NCBI GenBank assembly: GCA_036250195.1
Contig: JAVHZZ010000009.1
Coordinates: 101,454,771 to 101,518,770 of the forward strand
Origin: Mixophyes australis
Lineage: Eukaryota > Chordata > Amphibia > Anura > Limnodynastidae
Reading direction: 5' to 3'
Length of the DNA stretch: 64,000 nt
The stretch's first letter is position 1. Every line of letters starts with the position of its first letter. Below the pieces are notes generated by a model, which ran no database searches, was not told the DNA's origin, and was given only the letters and a program-made list of their open reading frames with translations. Position numbers and translations under genes: made by a program. Shown one piece after another: positions 44,782 through 55,840 of the stretch.

Positions 44782-46010
44782 TCATTCTGTTTATGGGATT
44801 TTTATTTTGCAAAGCAGTATCCTGTGGATTATTTGGGCTTCAAGAAAGAATAAAAGAATAATTTTTTCAAGTACCCGTGGAATATTTTTTTTGGGGGGTG
44901 GGGGTTTATTGACAACTACAGGACATTGGAATATTATGTTTTTTATTATGGACTCAAGCATTATAGATTAAAAGGTTACAAGATTGGATCCATTGCAGAT
45001 GAAGACAGCAGATGGTAAGTATATTTAATGCAGCTACCAGCCCCAGCTGGCTTGCCTAGTACTGGTTTTCATAAAATCGGGGAGGCCCCACGCTTTTGTT
45101 CCCCTCAATTTTGCCACTATCAGCACTAATCTGGCAGCACAAAGGTTAATATAATTTTGAGGGGAGGCCCCACAGAGGTTTTTTTTAATCAATCTTTTTA
45201 CTCTGTAAAGAGCCTGCGGGTCCGGTGGCCCACAGGCTGCTACAGGTGCTGACAGGTACATATGTACCTGCAGAGTCCTGTCTAGTAGGGTTGAGCAGAG
45301 CAGCCCTGCACCCGAATTCAACAGGGCATGGATCTCAACCGTGCCTTGATGAATTTGGGTGAATGGAAAGCCTAAATACGTGCAAATAATACGCGCTCAG
45401 AATGTGTGCCTTGATGAATCAGCCCAATATGTCCAGTGCAGTCCAGATCCTGGCTGCAAACAGCAGCAGGGGTCTTGGGAGTGAGACACCTCCCAATTTG
45501 CTAAAAGAGGGAAAGGGTCAGCATATAAGGAGAGGGACTTGTTTTTAAATTAAATGTGAATGGTATTGAATTAATATATTATTCAGATGATTATTATTAG
45601 TCCTTAATTTAAAATTTCATCATATATACCACCATAGAATTTTCCAAACACTATAGTAAGAAAATGACCACTACTTACAGTTTTAAACTTCAAAGCATGC
45701 TTTTTCTAATCAATGACATAACACGAGTCTTTATTTTTCAAGGAAATGTACTTCAATTGAATTAAATTATTTAGAGCATGTTCAGCAAATTGCAAACTGC
45801 AAACTATTAACATACAAATGTTACAAGCTACCAAAACTGCACCTCAAAATTATGCTGAAATTGGACTAATATGGCCATTAGTTCCTTTCATTAAACAGTC
45901 CAATTAGTTTCTTTCTTTCCATGCAAAAAAATAAATGAATAAAAAGCAACAAAGACTGCATAGATGTAGTTATTACTTCCTAGCTGTCCACTTTTAAGGC
46001 CAAAATAGAG
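44782..46010. other. AT-rich sequence, nothing recognised
   Basis: CCTTGATGAATTTGGG and CCTTGATGAATCAGCC about 80 bp apart near 45345-45425 are direct repeats. Nothing else was recognised. Confidence 0.45.
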
Positions 46011-46330
46011 CATCACAGTGTCTTTAGTGGTTAGCACTTCTGCCTCACAGTATTGGGGTCATGAGTTCAATTTCCATCCATTACCTTATCTGTGTGGAGT
46101 TTGTATGTTCTCCCCTTATTTGCGTGGGTTTCCTCCGGGTGCTCTGGTTTCCTTCCACACTCCAAAAACATACGAGTAGGTTAATTGGCTGCTAACAAAA
46201 ATTAACCCAAGTGTGTGTGTGTGTGTGTGTGTTAGGGAATTTAGACTTTAGGGCAGGGACAGTTGTGAGTTATCTGTACAGCGCTGCGGAATTAGTGGCG
46301 CTATATAAATAGCTGATGATGATGATAATT
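46011..46330 (+). mobile_element. Retroposon with tRNA-like head region and L2-type tail
   Basis: It begins with a TTAGTGGTTAGCACTTCTGC block, then TTGTATGTTCTCCCC, TTCCTTCCACACTCC, ACATACGAGTAGGTTAATTG, a (TG)n tract (46211-46231) and the tail CAGCGCTGCGGAATTAGTGG, CGCTATATAAATAGCTGATG, ending in GATGATGATGATAA. The same block order occurs at 50901-51190 and, truncated, at 62656-62883. Known tRNA-like repeats of fish and frogs share this plan. I cannot say from sequence alone whether it is the 3' end of an L2 LINE or an L2-dependent SINE. Confidence 0.75.
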
Positions 46331-47103
46331 CTACACTGACTGATTCACTTGTAGAAGTGACAAGAACCTATGACTGAATGTAAGGAAAGGTACTAGCAAC
46401 AGATGAGCAAAGATGACGTTTTGTATGTATCTAGTTTTGTAGAGGAATAAACTGTTACACAGAGGAGTAAACTTCTATCAATGCTTTTTGCCTCGCCATT
46501 CTCTGCAAATACAGCTCCACAATGTATTTGTAAGTTTGCAATTCACAGAATTTTTAATTCAGGAACAGAGCTGAGATGATGGGTCACAATAATTGAGCTA
46601 TGTGGTTTGGTTGGGACAGGACTGGTAGCATTTAAGGCCAAAATAAATTACCTGGCGAAATGTGCTAGCATTTTCTGTGAAATCTTACTGCCTCTGGATC
46701 CCAGGACTGGTGAGTCTTTTCTTTGTTCTTCCTTCCATCTTCCTGTCTTCGCCCTCTTCACGGGGTCCTCAGCTGAGCACCCTCTCACACCAGTAAATAG
46801 ACTCCTTTATGTCATGTTTCATTGGCTAGAAAAAGCAACACAACATGAAGCACCGATGTGACACTAGTCGTAGGGTGTGCAGTTCTGTTACTCTTTGTGT
46901 ACAAAAGCATAGATGACGTTCATTGATGGTTATTTTCTAAGAATTCCCAAAGATACAAAACTGCTCTAAAACTAGAGCAACCAATCACATATCTGTTTAC
47001 AGCAAATCAGCCAATAACAGCAAATGATTGGCTGCTATGATTTATCACAGACTTGTACATAGGGTCAGAAATAGACTCTTTTTTCACCCAGCTGTGGATC
47101 CCA
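46331..47103. other. Mostly unassigned; decayed CCAAT-arm MITE likely
   Basis: Between 46960 and 47060, AGAGCAACCAATCACA faces TGATTGGCTGCTATG in inverted orientation, similar to the MITE arms elsewhere. The remainder is unremarkable. Confidence 0.35.
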
Positions 47104-47231
47104 TAGATTGAAAGCTAGCGAGCAGGGTTCTCTCACCTCTCTGTATGTATTAACCAGTGTTGCTTTATTACTGTTTGTTCCCAATTGTAAAGTGCTACGG
47201 AATTTGCTGGCGCTATATAAATAAAGGATAG
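47104..47231 (+). mobile_element. L2-type tail fragment
   Basis: GAAAGCTAGCGAGCAGGGTT, then TGTTCCCAATTGTAAAGTGC, ACGGAATTTGCTGGCGC and TATATAAATAAAGGATA. Same subtype as 16394-16630. Confidence 0.7.
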
Positions 47232-49176
47232 AGCTATGATCAGAATATAAATCTGATATTCATTCTGTTATATTTACTATAATCTTTTCAATTTATTTCA
47301 CCATAACTAATGCAGTTAACTCTCCTTGGAATAGATGCCAAATATACTTAAACATCCCCTTCAGATTTCTCCATGTGTCATTCAAACCTCCCACCTTACC
47401 CCTAACCTCTATTAGATCCTCCACAAAACCCCGTCACCCAAAATACCCAAATTTTCCCTTCAGAAACCTATTTACCACAAAATACGTATCATACCATCTG
47501 TTGCCCATCACTGGTCTAGGGCCTGAGAAGCCCAGGCTCAGAATGTGGTGAGGGAAGGGGTAAGTGCATTTGCTGTCAACTTTAATTGCCCACATGAGTG
47601 CCAGGATCTGAGACACACTCCCCTCCTTTAGTTAGTTGAAATACTGGTATGCAGTATCCTGTGGGGATGGTACATGGGAATTCTGCCCCAAACCTCATGA
47701 CATTCTAGGTTGTAAATTCAATACAATAAGCTCATAGTTCTGTTGGAGGAACCTGTTAACATGTGGAAGTTCTGGGCAGAAGTCCTTTACACTGCTCCAG
47801 GCAGAATACTGTGTACGAGGTCCCTGCTTTGACTTCTATACCTTTTAAAACTCTGTACCTCCACACAATCCACAGTAAAAGGGTTGATTTGGCAATTGAT
47901 TACTTTATGTGCCGGCATTTGTGTTTTTTCATTATTTATACAATTTATGCCGGATTAATATGCATTTTTCATATACATATTTCATAGATGACACCTACCT
48001 TATATGGCTATATCCAGACAAGGTTGTAGGTTCATTTACCATCATTTGATTACAGGAAGGGAAGATATAAGTAATGGTTAATACAATAGACAGGTACTCA
48101 CTATAGCCTGCATGCGATTAACAAGTTCCTGATGATTGGTTGATACTAGTTTAGATCTACTCTTGCATCACTGGGGGATTACGTCCCTGTGTCAAACATC
48201 TCATTCATGGTACCTTTCACTGTATCTATCATTGACTGTGGATACCCTTAGGGAATTGCACAACTTTTATGCAGTTTTGGTGTGCGGCACAGCTGGAAGG
48301 GATAGCTAGTTTCTCGTGGCTACCCACCACTCAGGGACTTGCGGAGTATGGGAAATAACTAGTCTATGGCTCTGAGAATATTCTGTCTTATTATTAGCGT
48401 ATTCTGAATTATCAATCAATCCATTAGCAAGTAAACATAATCTATAGTTCCCTCTGTGGATGTTATACAATTCGTTATATTCAGTTGGCTCAGACTGAGG
48501 TGATGCAATTTGTCCTTTATTTAGACTTATGTCAATCAATTTAGAACCTCATAGCTATTCCACAATATCATGATTGTCCAGTAGCTTATCTCCGTTATTT
48601 AACTTGCAATGATTTCTTATTTGGAGACATGCTGATTTCCATTTTGAGGATATATAAAGACAAATATTATAACAATGGGGCAATCCCAAGGTCCAATTGT
48701 GACCCGCTGTACTTTACACACTCTAATAACTTTGTCTGTTGCCTCCTAGACATATATCAGTCCCACTGGTATTGGGTACAAAATTTGCTGGGATCAGACC
48801 CCCTAGGGATGAAGTCTGCTTGGTGCTTGCCAACTGGTCCCCTGACACTAAATTTCACTTAAATGCGCTAATCAAGCGTTCTTTGGAGCTTGTGGGTCTA
48901 GACCTGGTCTTCTATGGCAAAACAGTCCTTTCAGATTGAGGAGGCTACTTCTGCAGCTGAAGAAGGCTCTACCGCCTAAAGTACCTAGGGTGACGGAAGT
49001 CAGATGCCTATAAAACCTTGCATTAAGCCCAGGAGCTAGGGGGGATGCCTGTAGTGAGAGCATGAAGGGATTTTGTCCTACTTTTTCCCTGGATCACTCA
49101 AGGTCTGATTAGCTACCTGCCTCTGGGGTTTTATTGGGTTTTTACCTTCATATGGACTACCACTTCTTCCCCTATC
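47232..49176. other. Unassigned sequence
   Basis: Plus-strand open frames at 48629-48939 overlap, have no recognised motif, and may be upstream parts of the transposon that carries the SGNH-like domain. Nothing else seen. Confidence 0.4.
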
Positions 49177-49700
49177 TTGCCCCCCCCCCCACTCTGGGTG
49201 GTGATTGCTAATGGCGTGTATGGCTATGGCCGAGCCTTGACTTGGAATCAGTTTACTTTGTTCATAGTAGGCTCTGTCAGAAGATCCAGAAATGGATGGT
49301 GGGCCATTCCTATGTGTACATGTGTACATCGATTGGCTCATGTCTGGTCCACCTTCTCCCGACACGTGAAAGTGAAGTGGTTGGGGAAGAGGGGATTAGG
49401 CTGGTCGGCCCGTATTCCCCTCTTGTTGGCCAAGATAGTTAAAGAAGGCCCACCCCGACACCCTGGTCATACACCTGGGTGGAAAATAGGTAAGGGGAAG
49501 TCATTGGATTTGTTATTCATAATTAAGGAGGATTTACAGGCAATTCAGGCATGGTGGTCAGCATTAAAGTTGTGCTGGTCGAATTTAATTCCCAGGCACT
49601 CCTGGAGGGTCACTATTTCTGCCCCTGTCATGAGGACTCTCCTTAAGAATGTCCATCGGTCTACAGAGACTTTTCATTAGGTCACTGGGAGGGGGGGTTA
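49177..49700 (+). pseudogene. SGNH-hydrolase-like transposon fragment, copy 1
   Basis: Overlapping plus-strand frames share blocks typical of SGNH/GDSL-like domains found in some transposable-element proteins. A first block WMVGHSYV (GHSY at 49302-49313) stands where the catalytic serine motif would be. KVKWLGKRGLGW follows. Then HLGGK is read at 49472-49486, where a GGN(D) block would be expected; the next codon is a stop. KSLDLLFIIKEDLQAI and WSNLIPRHSWR complete the domain. The blocks lie in different frames, so the copy is dead. I suspect a tyrosine-recombinase (DIRS/Ngaro-like) element as the carrier, but no recombinase or reverse transcriptase was seen. A diverged second copy is 1.3 kb downstream. 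Confidence 0.5.
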
Positions 49701-50535
49701 TTGACCACCCCTTAATCACAGTTCGGCGGTTTCACTTACTTACATTAGGTAATCTAAGTAAGTGAGGATTACGGACAAGGATTTCTGGCTTTTTATAGAT
49801 CTTCTATATTGGAGGTTGGGGTTTTTAGTTTGGTCACTAGGTGATGTGCTGATGTGCTGTGGTGTGCTGTGGGTCCTTTAAAGGATCACAGCTTTGGCAT
49901 TAAAGCATTGCAGTAATAGCAATTTGACCTTTCACTGTTTGGTTTTGTTATTAGTTACGAGCTGACTCGCATTGCTTTCTCTGCCACTATTCTTGTGTAA
50001 CAAAACGGTGACCTTTTGCCAAATTTCATGTGTTTATTTATTAATCTACAGTAATAATAAGTCTAAATATGCGAAAGAGGTTTGGGTGCAATGAAAGAGA
50101 GACTCTGCAGTCCACAGGTTATTACACCTTCCACCTTTCCAGTGGTATCAACCCTGCAGCCCGCAGGTTATCGCACCTTCCATCATTCCAGTAGAATCTA
50201 CCCTGCACCCCACAAGCTATATTATCCCAATCTTCTCCTACTGCCTCTTCCTCTGCAGCTCTCGCCAAGTACTCTCAAAGAGAGCCACGTACTGCGTAGT
50301 AGAGGCAGCTAAACCCAAACCTTCTTGCGAGGGTCCCTGGTGAAGACCATCCACTATGGTGAACTCCGCGCCTCTGCAAGGAGTAGCTTCTAACTTGGCA
50401 GATTTGGATCCAATAATCCTAGGCACCATTACACACAGCTTTGGACTTACTGTACATTCAGGTGCAGAAAGTAGCTGTTTGAAAGGTTGCTAAAAATAAA
50501 TGAGAAACTTCAAACAACTTCAGCATCATTAAACC
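49701..50535. other. Unassigned, with 2-3 copies of a ~50-bp repeat
   Basis: At 50105-50230, CTGCAGTCCACAGGTTATTA and CTGCAGCCCGCAGGTTATCG start similar units of about 50 bp. The stretch CTCCGCGCCTCTGCAAGGAG near 50365 resembles the U5-like end of the LTR candidate at 41400-42260. No element boundaries could be set. Confidence 0.35.
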
Positions 50536-50800
50536 CCTCCTGGGTGATGATCGCTTCTGACGTGCACAGCTATCGCCGAGCCATGACTTGAAATTGTTTC
50601 AATATATCCTTGGTACACACTGCCAGAAGATCCGGAATGGATGATGGGCCATTCCTATGTGTACTGGGTATCTAGACACCGATGTCTGGGCCGCCTTCTC
50701 CCAACCCGTGAAAGTGAAGTGGTTGGGGAAGAGGGGGTTAGAATGGTTGGCCCTTATTCCCCTCTTGTCGGCCGAGAGTTAAAGAAGACCCACCCAGACA
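50536..50800 (+). pseudogene. SGNH-hydrolase-like transposon fragment, copy 2
   Basis: Collinear at DNA level with 49180-49460: CTGGGTGATGATCGCTTCTG, GATCCGGAATGGATGATGGG, CCATTCCTATGTGTACTGGG, GTGAAAGTGAAGTGGTTGGG, AAGACCCACCCAGACATCC. It carries several stops and deletions and ends abruptly near 50800. Confidence 0.5.
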
Positions 50801-50900
50801 TCCGCGTCATCTAGCGGGCGGAGCTTAGCTGCACAGCGCATATGCACCAGCGGTGGCTAAGTGAGCCTCATGTGGGGTACCAGAGTCTGTAAAGACTAGG

Positions 50901-51190
50901 GCAGCACTGTGGCTCAGTGGTTAGCACTTCTGCCTCACAGCACTGGAGTCATGAGTTTAATTCCTGACCATGGCCTAATCTGTGTCGAGTTTGAATGTTA
51001 TCTCCGTGTTTGTGTGGGTTTCCTCCCACACTCCAAAAACATACTAGTAGGTTAATTGGTTGCGATTAAATTGATGTTTGTCTCTCTCGGTCTGTGTGTG
51101 TGTAAGTTAGGGAATTTAGACTATAACCTCCGTTGGGGCAGGTACTGATGTACAGCGCTGCGGATAAATAGCTGCTGGTGATGATGATGA
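50901..51190 (+). mobile_element. Retroposon with tRNA-like head region and L2-type tail
   Basis: The most complete head of the three copies: GCAGCACTGTGGCTCAGTGG, TTAGCACTTCTGCCTCACAG, then the conserved middle and a tail ending TACAGCGCTGCGG..AAATAGC and GATGATGATGA. The first part resembles an A-box (TGGCTCAGTGG). Confidence 0.8.
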
Positions 51191-53912
51191 CTCTGGTTTC
51201 ACCGGCATTTTGATGAGGGGCGGCCAGGGTGCAACTGCAGAATTGGATGCCCACCATCAGGGTACCCCAAAAGTGGCCCACCAGAAGTATGTGGAGAGAA
51301 AAGTGTTCCCCTTAGTTTGGGGGTAGCCCAACATGTTAAACTGTCAGTAATAAGAGCCAGAGTGAGTGGACACAGCAAGTTACCAGCAGGGGGATCCCCA
51401 CCTTCAGAAGTAACATCACTACAGCAGACACAAGTTGGCACTACAGGGAGAAAGGCAGTGAGAATCTAAGAGCGCCTTCCACCTGGTACCCTATGGAGTA
51501 GCCCCCTTGGAATGACCCCCATTCCAAGGTGAAGTTTGTTCACTGCATGGCAGTGAAGTCCCTGTAGATTGGGATGGAGGTCCTGAGGATCTGTAATTTT
51601 CCATCTGCATGCCTGCAACTGGTGATAAAAAAATCTCTTGAAGAGTTTGTGTGATGGACCTGTGGTCTGTGACTGTGGAACTACTGCCCCCAGCAGCAGT
51701 TACTGGTACATAACATGCTGTGAGTTTATATGTACTGTGCAGGAGTGTGATATAAGGAGATAACATCTGCTGTAGAAAATGTGCAGAAGGAGAAGACGTT
51801 TAAATTGTTAATATTCTTGCAACCGTTTTTTTTGTGCTGGAGAAAGTGGAATTAAATAAAGATGATGTTCCTATTTTGAACTGAGGTTGTCTGGCGCTCA
51901 GTATTATTGTTATTGCACCATGCACCCACTAATGTCCACTCCATATCAAGACTGTGTTAAACACCAGTGTATTTGGGGGTGTTCTCTTGTATAAGTTGCC
52001 CATACATATCAGCTAGCCAGGGCAGAGAGTAGCACCTGTATTTGCAGCTAAGGCCACCAGGGGCATCCTTCATACTAGACATCATGGCCTGGCTTGCACT
52101 GTAACAGGGACACCATGAGCATTGGTTTCCTCTTCAATAGGGGGCTGTGGGGGCAATATACTTAACAAGACTGGGACTCTTGAAGCAAATTGCTATCTTA
52201 GTGGCCTTAAAACTCCTGCCTATTACAAAGAGTAATAGCAAAATACGCAATTCCAAATAAAACTAAATTGAATAAGAGTCCCCAAACCCTTGTTTATCAC
52301 TTATTAAATCTTAAAAAAAAAAACCCACTTGGTTACTAGCAATGACCAACAGAAAATGACTGTAGTCATGAGTAACCAGCACTGCCGACAAGCGTTTGGA
52401 GTGGGGAATATGCCGCACATTTTTATATATTGTTTTGTTTTTTTAAATAGTACACTGCACATGAGGACTATTTTACTACAGATGGCAAGGGGTCTCATTA
52501 AACTAGATGTTCGATGGAGAAGTACATTTCTAGATGCACTCTCAGCAATGTATTAAAAATCATCCCGATGTCCAGTCACTCGTGATTTATTGATGTCATA
52601 AATAAAACTAAACTAAGCAATAAACCAAAAAACTGTATTCATTTGAAATGGGGGCACAAAAGAGCTAGTTGATTATTACACTTCCCAGTGTATCTCCTAA
52701 AGGTTTTTCCATGATGTGCGTTAGGTAGAAAAACCAAGATATTTTATGATGCGCATAAAGTATGATTCATAAATCACCTCCTGTTTATTCCAAGTTAAGA
52801 AGTAAAATGTTGTTTTTATTACAACTACCACGTTTGTAAATGTATCCCTATATATAGTTTGTATTGTGTATACGTAAATATAATTTTGCAACAAAATTAT
52901 AAATTGGGTTATTCTCGTTCCATATATAGGATACCTAAAGCAGTCTATCTTGCCAAATAGAATACACCTTGCAATTCACCTCTGAAATGCATCAGAAAAG
53001 GCAGGAAAAGGAGTTAATAGCATTCTATTATTAACTTCAAGCCATCCCTGTGCTTTTGTAATGCATGGAGGAGTTATTTTCTATTTAAATAGAAACAGAT
53101 TAGGAGGCACAGTGGTCAGGTCTACTCCCTTCATCTGCATAACACCTGTATGCCTACTGAATAGGCCGCACTTAGATGAAGTTCAAAAATATTCATGAAT
53201 TTTAATTAAGAGAATAGAAGGCCTTTGTTAGTCAACAAGTAGAACAATACTTCAGCTTCAAGGTTCATTTGCAAGAAATATGGCTCTTTGCTGAGCCCAA
53301 AGGATCCCACTAGTTCAACATGCTACATGACCAAAATAAACACTGAGATTGTTTGTTAGTGAACAACCAAGAGAATATTTATATATATAAAAAACAAGTA
53401 TCTGTATTGCACGGTGCTAATGTGGTAATGTTTGTTTTACTGCTGTACTAGGCTGCATCCTGCCAAGGTTAATAGCAACTTGATTCATACACCATGGCAT
53501 ACATTTGAGCATATGCAGCCTATGGAATAGAATCATATGCTGGAGGTAACATTTAACCTACAGAACAAGAAAATGATAGCTATAGGCTATAGCTACCTTT
53601 CCTTCTCACCGGTGATAGGGGAAGAGGCGGGAGCAAAAGCATCAAGTACTAGGGACTTGGTGGCCCCTCTGCAAACTATGTGGCTCTGAGCTGTTTGATT
53701 CTTTGCAACCATGGAAGCACCAACATAGCGTGTTTTATAATGTTATTCCTTCTTCATCAGTAGCATTATGCAGTAACATCACTGCAAAGCACTCCTGCAA
53801 GAAATTCTCCCATATCGACTACACATGGCATGCTAATGCCTCTAAGTGCCCAGTGGGTTCTACAGCTACGACTGTGGTGTTTCCATGCATCTGTGACAAA
53901 GTTGACAAACCC
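51191..53912. other. Unassigned sequence
   Basis: 51190-51480 is GC-richer with a minus-strand open frame, but no motif. The rest is AT-rich and shows no transposon ends, tandem repeats or exons. Confidence 0.45.
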
Positions 53913-53920
53913 GTTAAAGT

Positions 53921-53960
53921 ATTGATTCTCGGCCTTTTGGCTAAGAACAAGTGAGTACCT
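53921..53960 (+). ncRNA. U2 snRNA 5'-end pseudogene
   Basis: The first ~40 nt match vertebrate U2 snRNA, including an exact run TTCTCGGCCTTTTGGCTAAG. In real U2 the next part holds the branch-point-pairing GTAGTA; here a base is missing and the site reads GAGTAC. The Sm site and all downstream stems are absent. It cannot work as U2 and forms the head of a longer retroposed unit. Confidence 0.8.
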
Positions 53961-54638
53961 GTCTGAGTATAGAAATCCTGCACCTGAAAGGACCATGGGA
54001 AAGCTTGGTCTGGCCACAAGGCCGGTGGCTTTGAAAGCCTGAGATAGTGCTCCTGGAGTGGTGACCCTGGGGTGCCCTAATTCACTTGGGGCGTGGGACC
54101 CTCACTTGAGACATGGCACGTAGCTCGAACCTCACTTTCAAGTCACACACTCTTCCTTGCCCCAGCCTTTTGTCTAGGCAGGAATAATTTTTAAACATCT
54201 AGGCCGCTATGCACGGCACTATTTATTTTTCTCACCTGTTTATCACTCCACTTTTTTTTATGTTTTGTTCACAGATTTTAGGGTGCGGAATAGGTCCTTC
54301 TGGGCTCTTCCCCCTGAAGATCTAGCAGGGCTGTGTGGCCCTGAGGTTCCGGTTTCCCCTTGAAAAACATTGTGGGTACGCCCTTCAGGGGGTGGACAAG
54401 TTACCAAGCCCTGGGTAAAGCTTCGGCGGATGCCAGGGGCTAAGTGGACCCCCCTAGCCTTGTGGCGAAGGGGGGGTCTGAAGACCCTTGCCCCCTAAGG
54501 GTCCTTATGGATCCAGGGGTTGGGGACTAAAGCCCTTCCGTTCTTGAGGAGGGCCAGTTCTGCATCCCATGTGCACGTTTTTTAAGTTTTCACTTATTTT
54601 TTTGGCCACTTGGGCACGAAAAAAAACAAAAAAACCCT
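53925..54638 (+). mobile_element. U2-headed retroposon (about 714 bp) with 12-bp target duplication
   Basis: GTTAAAGTATTG occurs exactly at both edges (53913-53924 and 54639-54650). The unit starts with U2 snRNA sequence, continues through a body with no reading frame I recognise (AAAGCTTGGTCTGGCCAC, GGTGACCCTGGGGTGCCC, GACCCTTGCCCCCTAAGGG), and ends in an A-rich tail GAAAAAAAACAAAAAAA. Flanking duplication plus A-tail shows LINE-type retroposition as one unit, with U2 inside the mobile part rather than being the target. It is either a snRNA-headed SINE or a one-off chimera made by template switching. A single locus cannot decide. Confidence 0.7.
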
Positions 54639-54650
54639 GTTAAAGTATTG

Positions 54651-55725
54651 TTTACTGACAATCCTAGCAATTTACTGACAGATAGCATTTATTTATCTAC
54701 ACATAACGTTGCTTTATAAAAAAAAAAAAAGTGTCCAGAACTGAAAGTAGAAGCACCATTTAAATGAAAAGTGACCTTACACCCAGTACATATGGGGACA
54801 CAGCCCTACATAAGGTTAAAATCCTGAGTATGATACTGCTATGTTTATTATTGGACAGTGTGTAAGTGGTTTTTGTTTGTTCTTTTAATTGCCGTACTAA
54901 CCACATTTACTGAAGGTTGGCATCCCTAACCTCAGATGGGGCATCAATGATAATTATGAGGATCTCAGGCCATACACATTAATTAGGGCAATGCAGGATG
55001 AAGCATAGATAGATAAAATTAAAAGACGGTGCATTCAGGGTACAACCTTTTTAAAGCCCTGTCTTCTGCAAATCAGTTAAAATGGCAGCACAGACTGACT
55101 ACCCCTGTGCACACACCCCAATAATTTGGCACCTCTATTATTAGTCTATGCCCAGTACTCCTGATAACCCAACGACAATGGGAGTGGGGGCATTCTAAAA
55201 GTATGAAAATGTTCTTAAAAATGTCCTTAATGGAATGACTACAAAATTTTATATTTTCAGTGGTAGAAGTAGAAATTTAGAAGTGGCGATATGGAAAATG
55301 TAAGTGAATGGAATTTGATAGTGTTACACTGAAGGCAGTAGAAGTGGAGGTATGTTATACCACTGTATCCCAGCCCATGTACACCACTGATGTTTATATA
55401 AAAACATTCTTTTTGTTCCTTTTAAACAAAAAGTTCTATTTTTTTTCCAATTACTTTTTATTTCAATTATACTCCATTCAGTCAGAAAACAAGACATGCA
55501 AAACAATATAATGTGTATTCTATAAAACTAACTTTTTTGTGAGGAATAAATTAAATCCCACCCAATTTTTACTCACTAGCATAATAGTATTGTAAAGTGG
55601 TTGAATAAATGGTAAAATACCATTACATGGAGTGCAGAGGATAATCCAGAACACTTTACTCTATAAAGTATATATAATATCCCCTGTAAATGTTTTAAAT
55701 AAGAACATAAGGTTTTGCATAACTA

Positions 55726-55728
<3 letters not shown>
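54651..55728. other. AT-rich sequence, nothing recognised
   Basis: No repeat or coding evidence. Confidence 0.5.
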
Positions 55729-55817
<89 letters not shown>

Positions 55818-55840
55818 AGATAGATAGATAGATAGATAGA
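55729..55840. repeat. Compound microsatellite (TG)n-(TAGA)n
   Basis: About 42 TG units followed by about 6 TAGA units, ending exactly where the Tc1-like element begins. Confidence 0.95.

Noticed and set aside
50901..51000. tRNA gene suggested by TGGCTCAGTGGTTAGCAC
   Set aside because: No cloverleaf or proper B-box follows. The block belongs to a retroposon present three times in the window.
53921..54120. A functional U2 snRNA gene
   Set aside because: Only ~40 nt match, the branch-pairing GTAGTA is altered, and the Sm site and 3' stems are absent.
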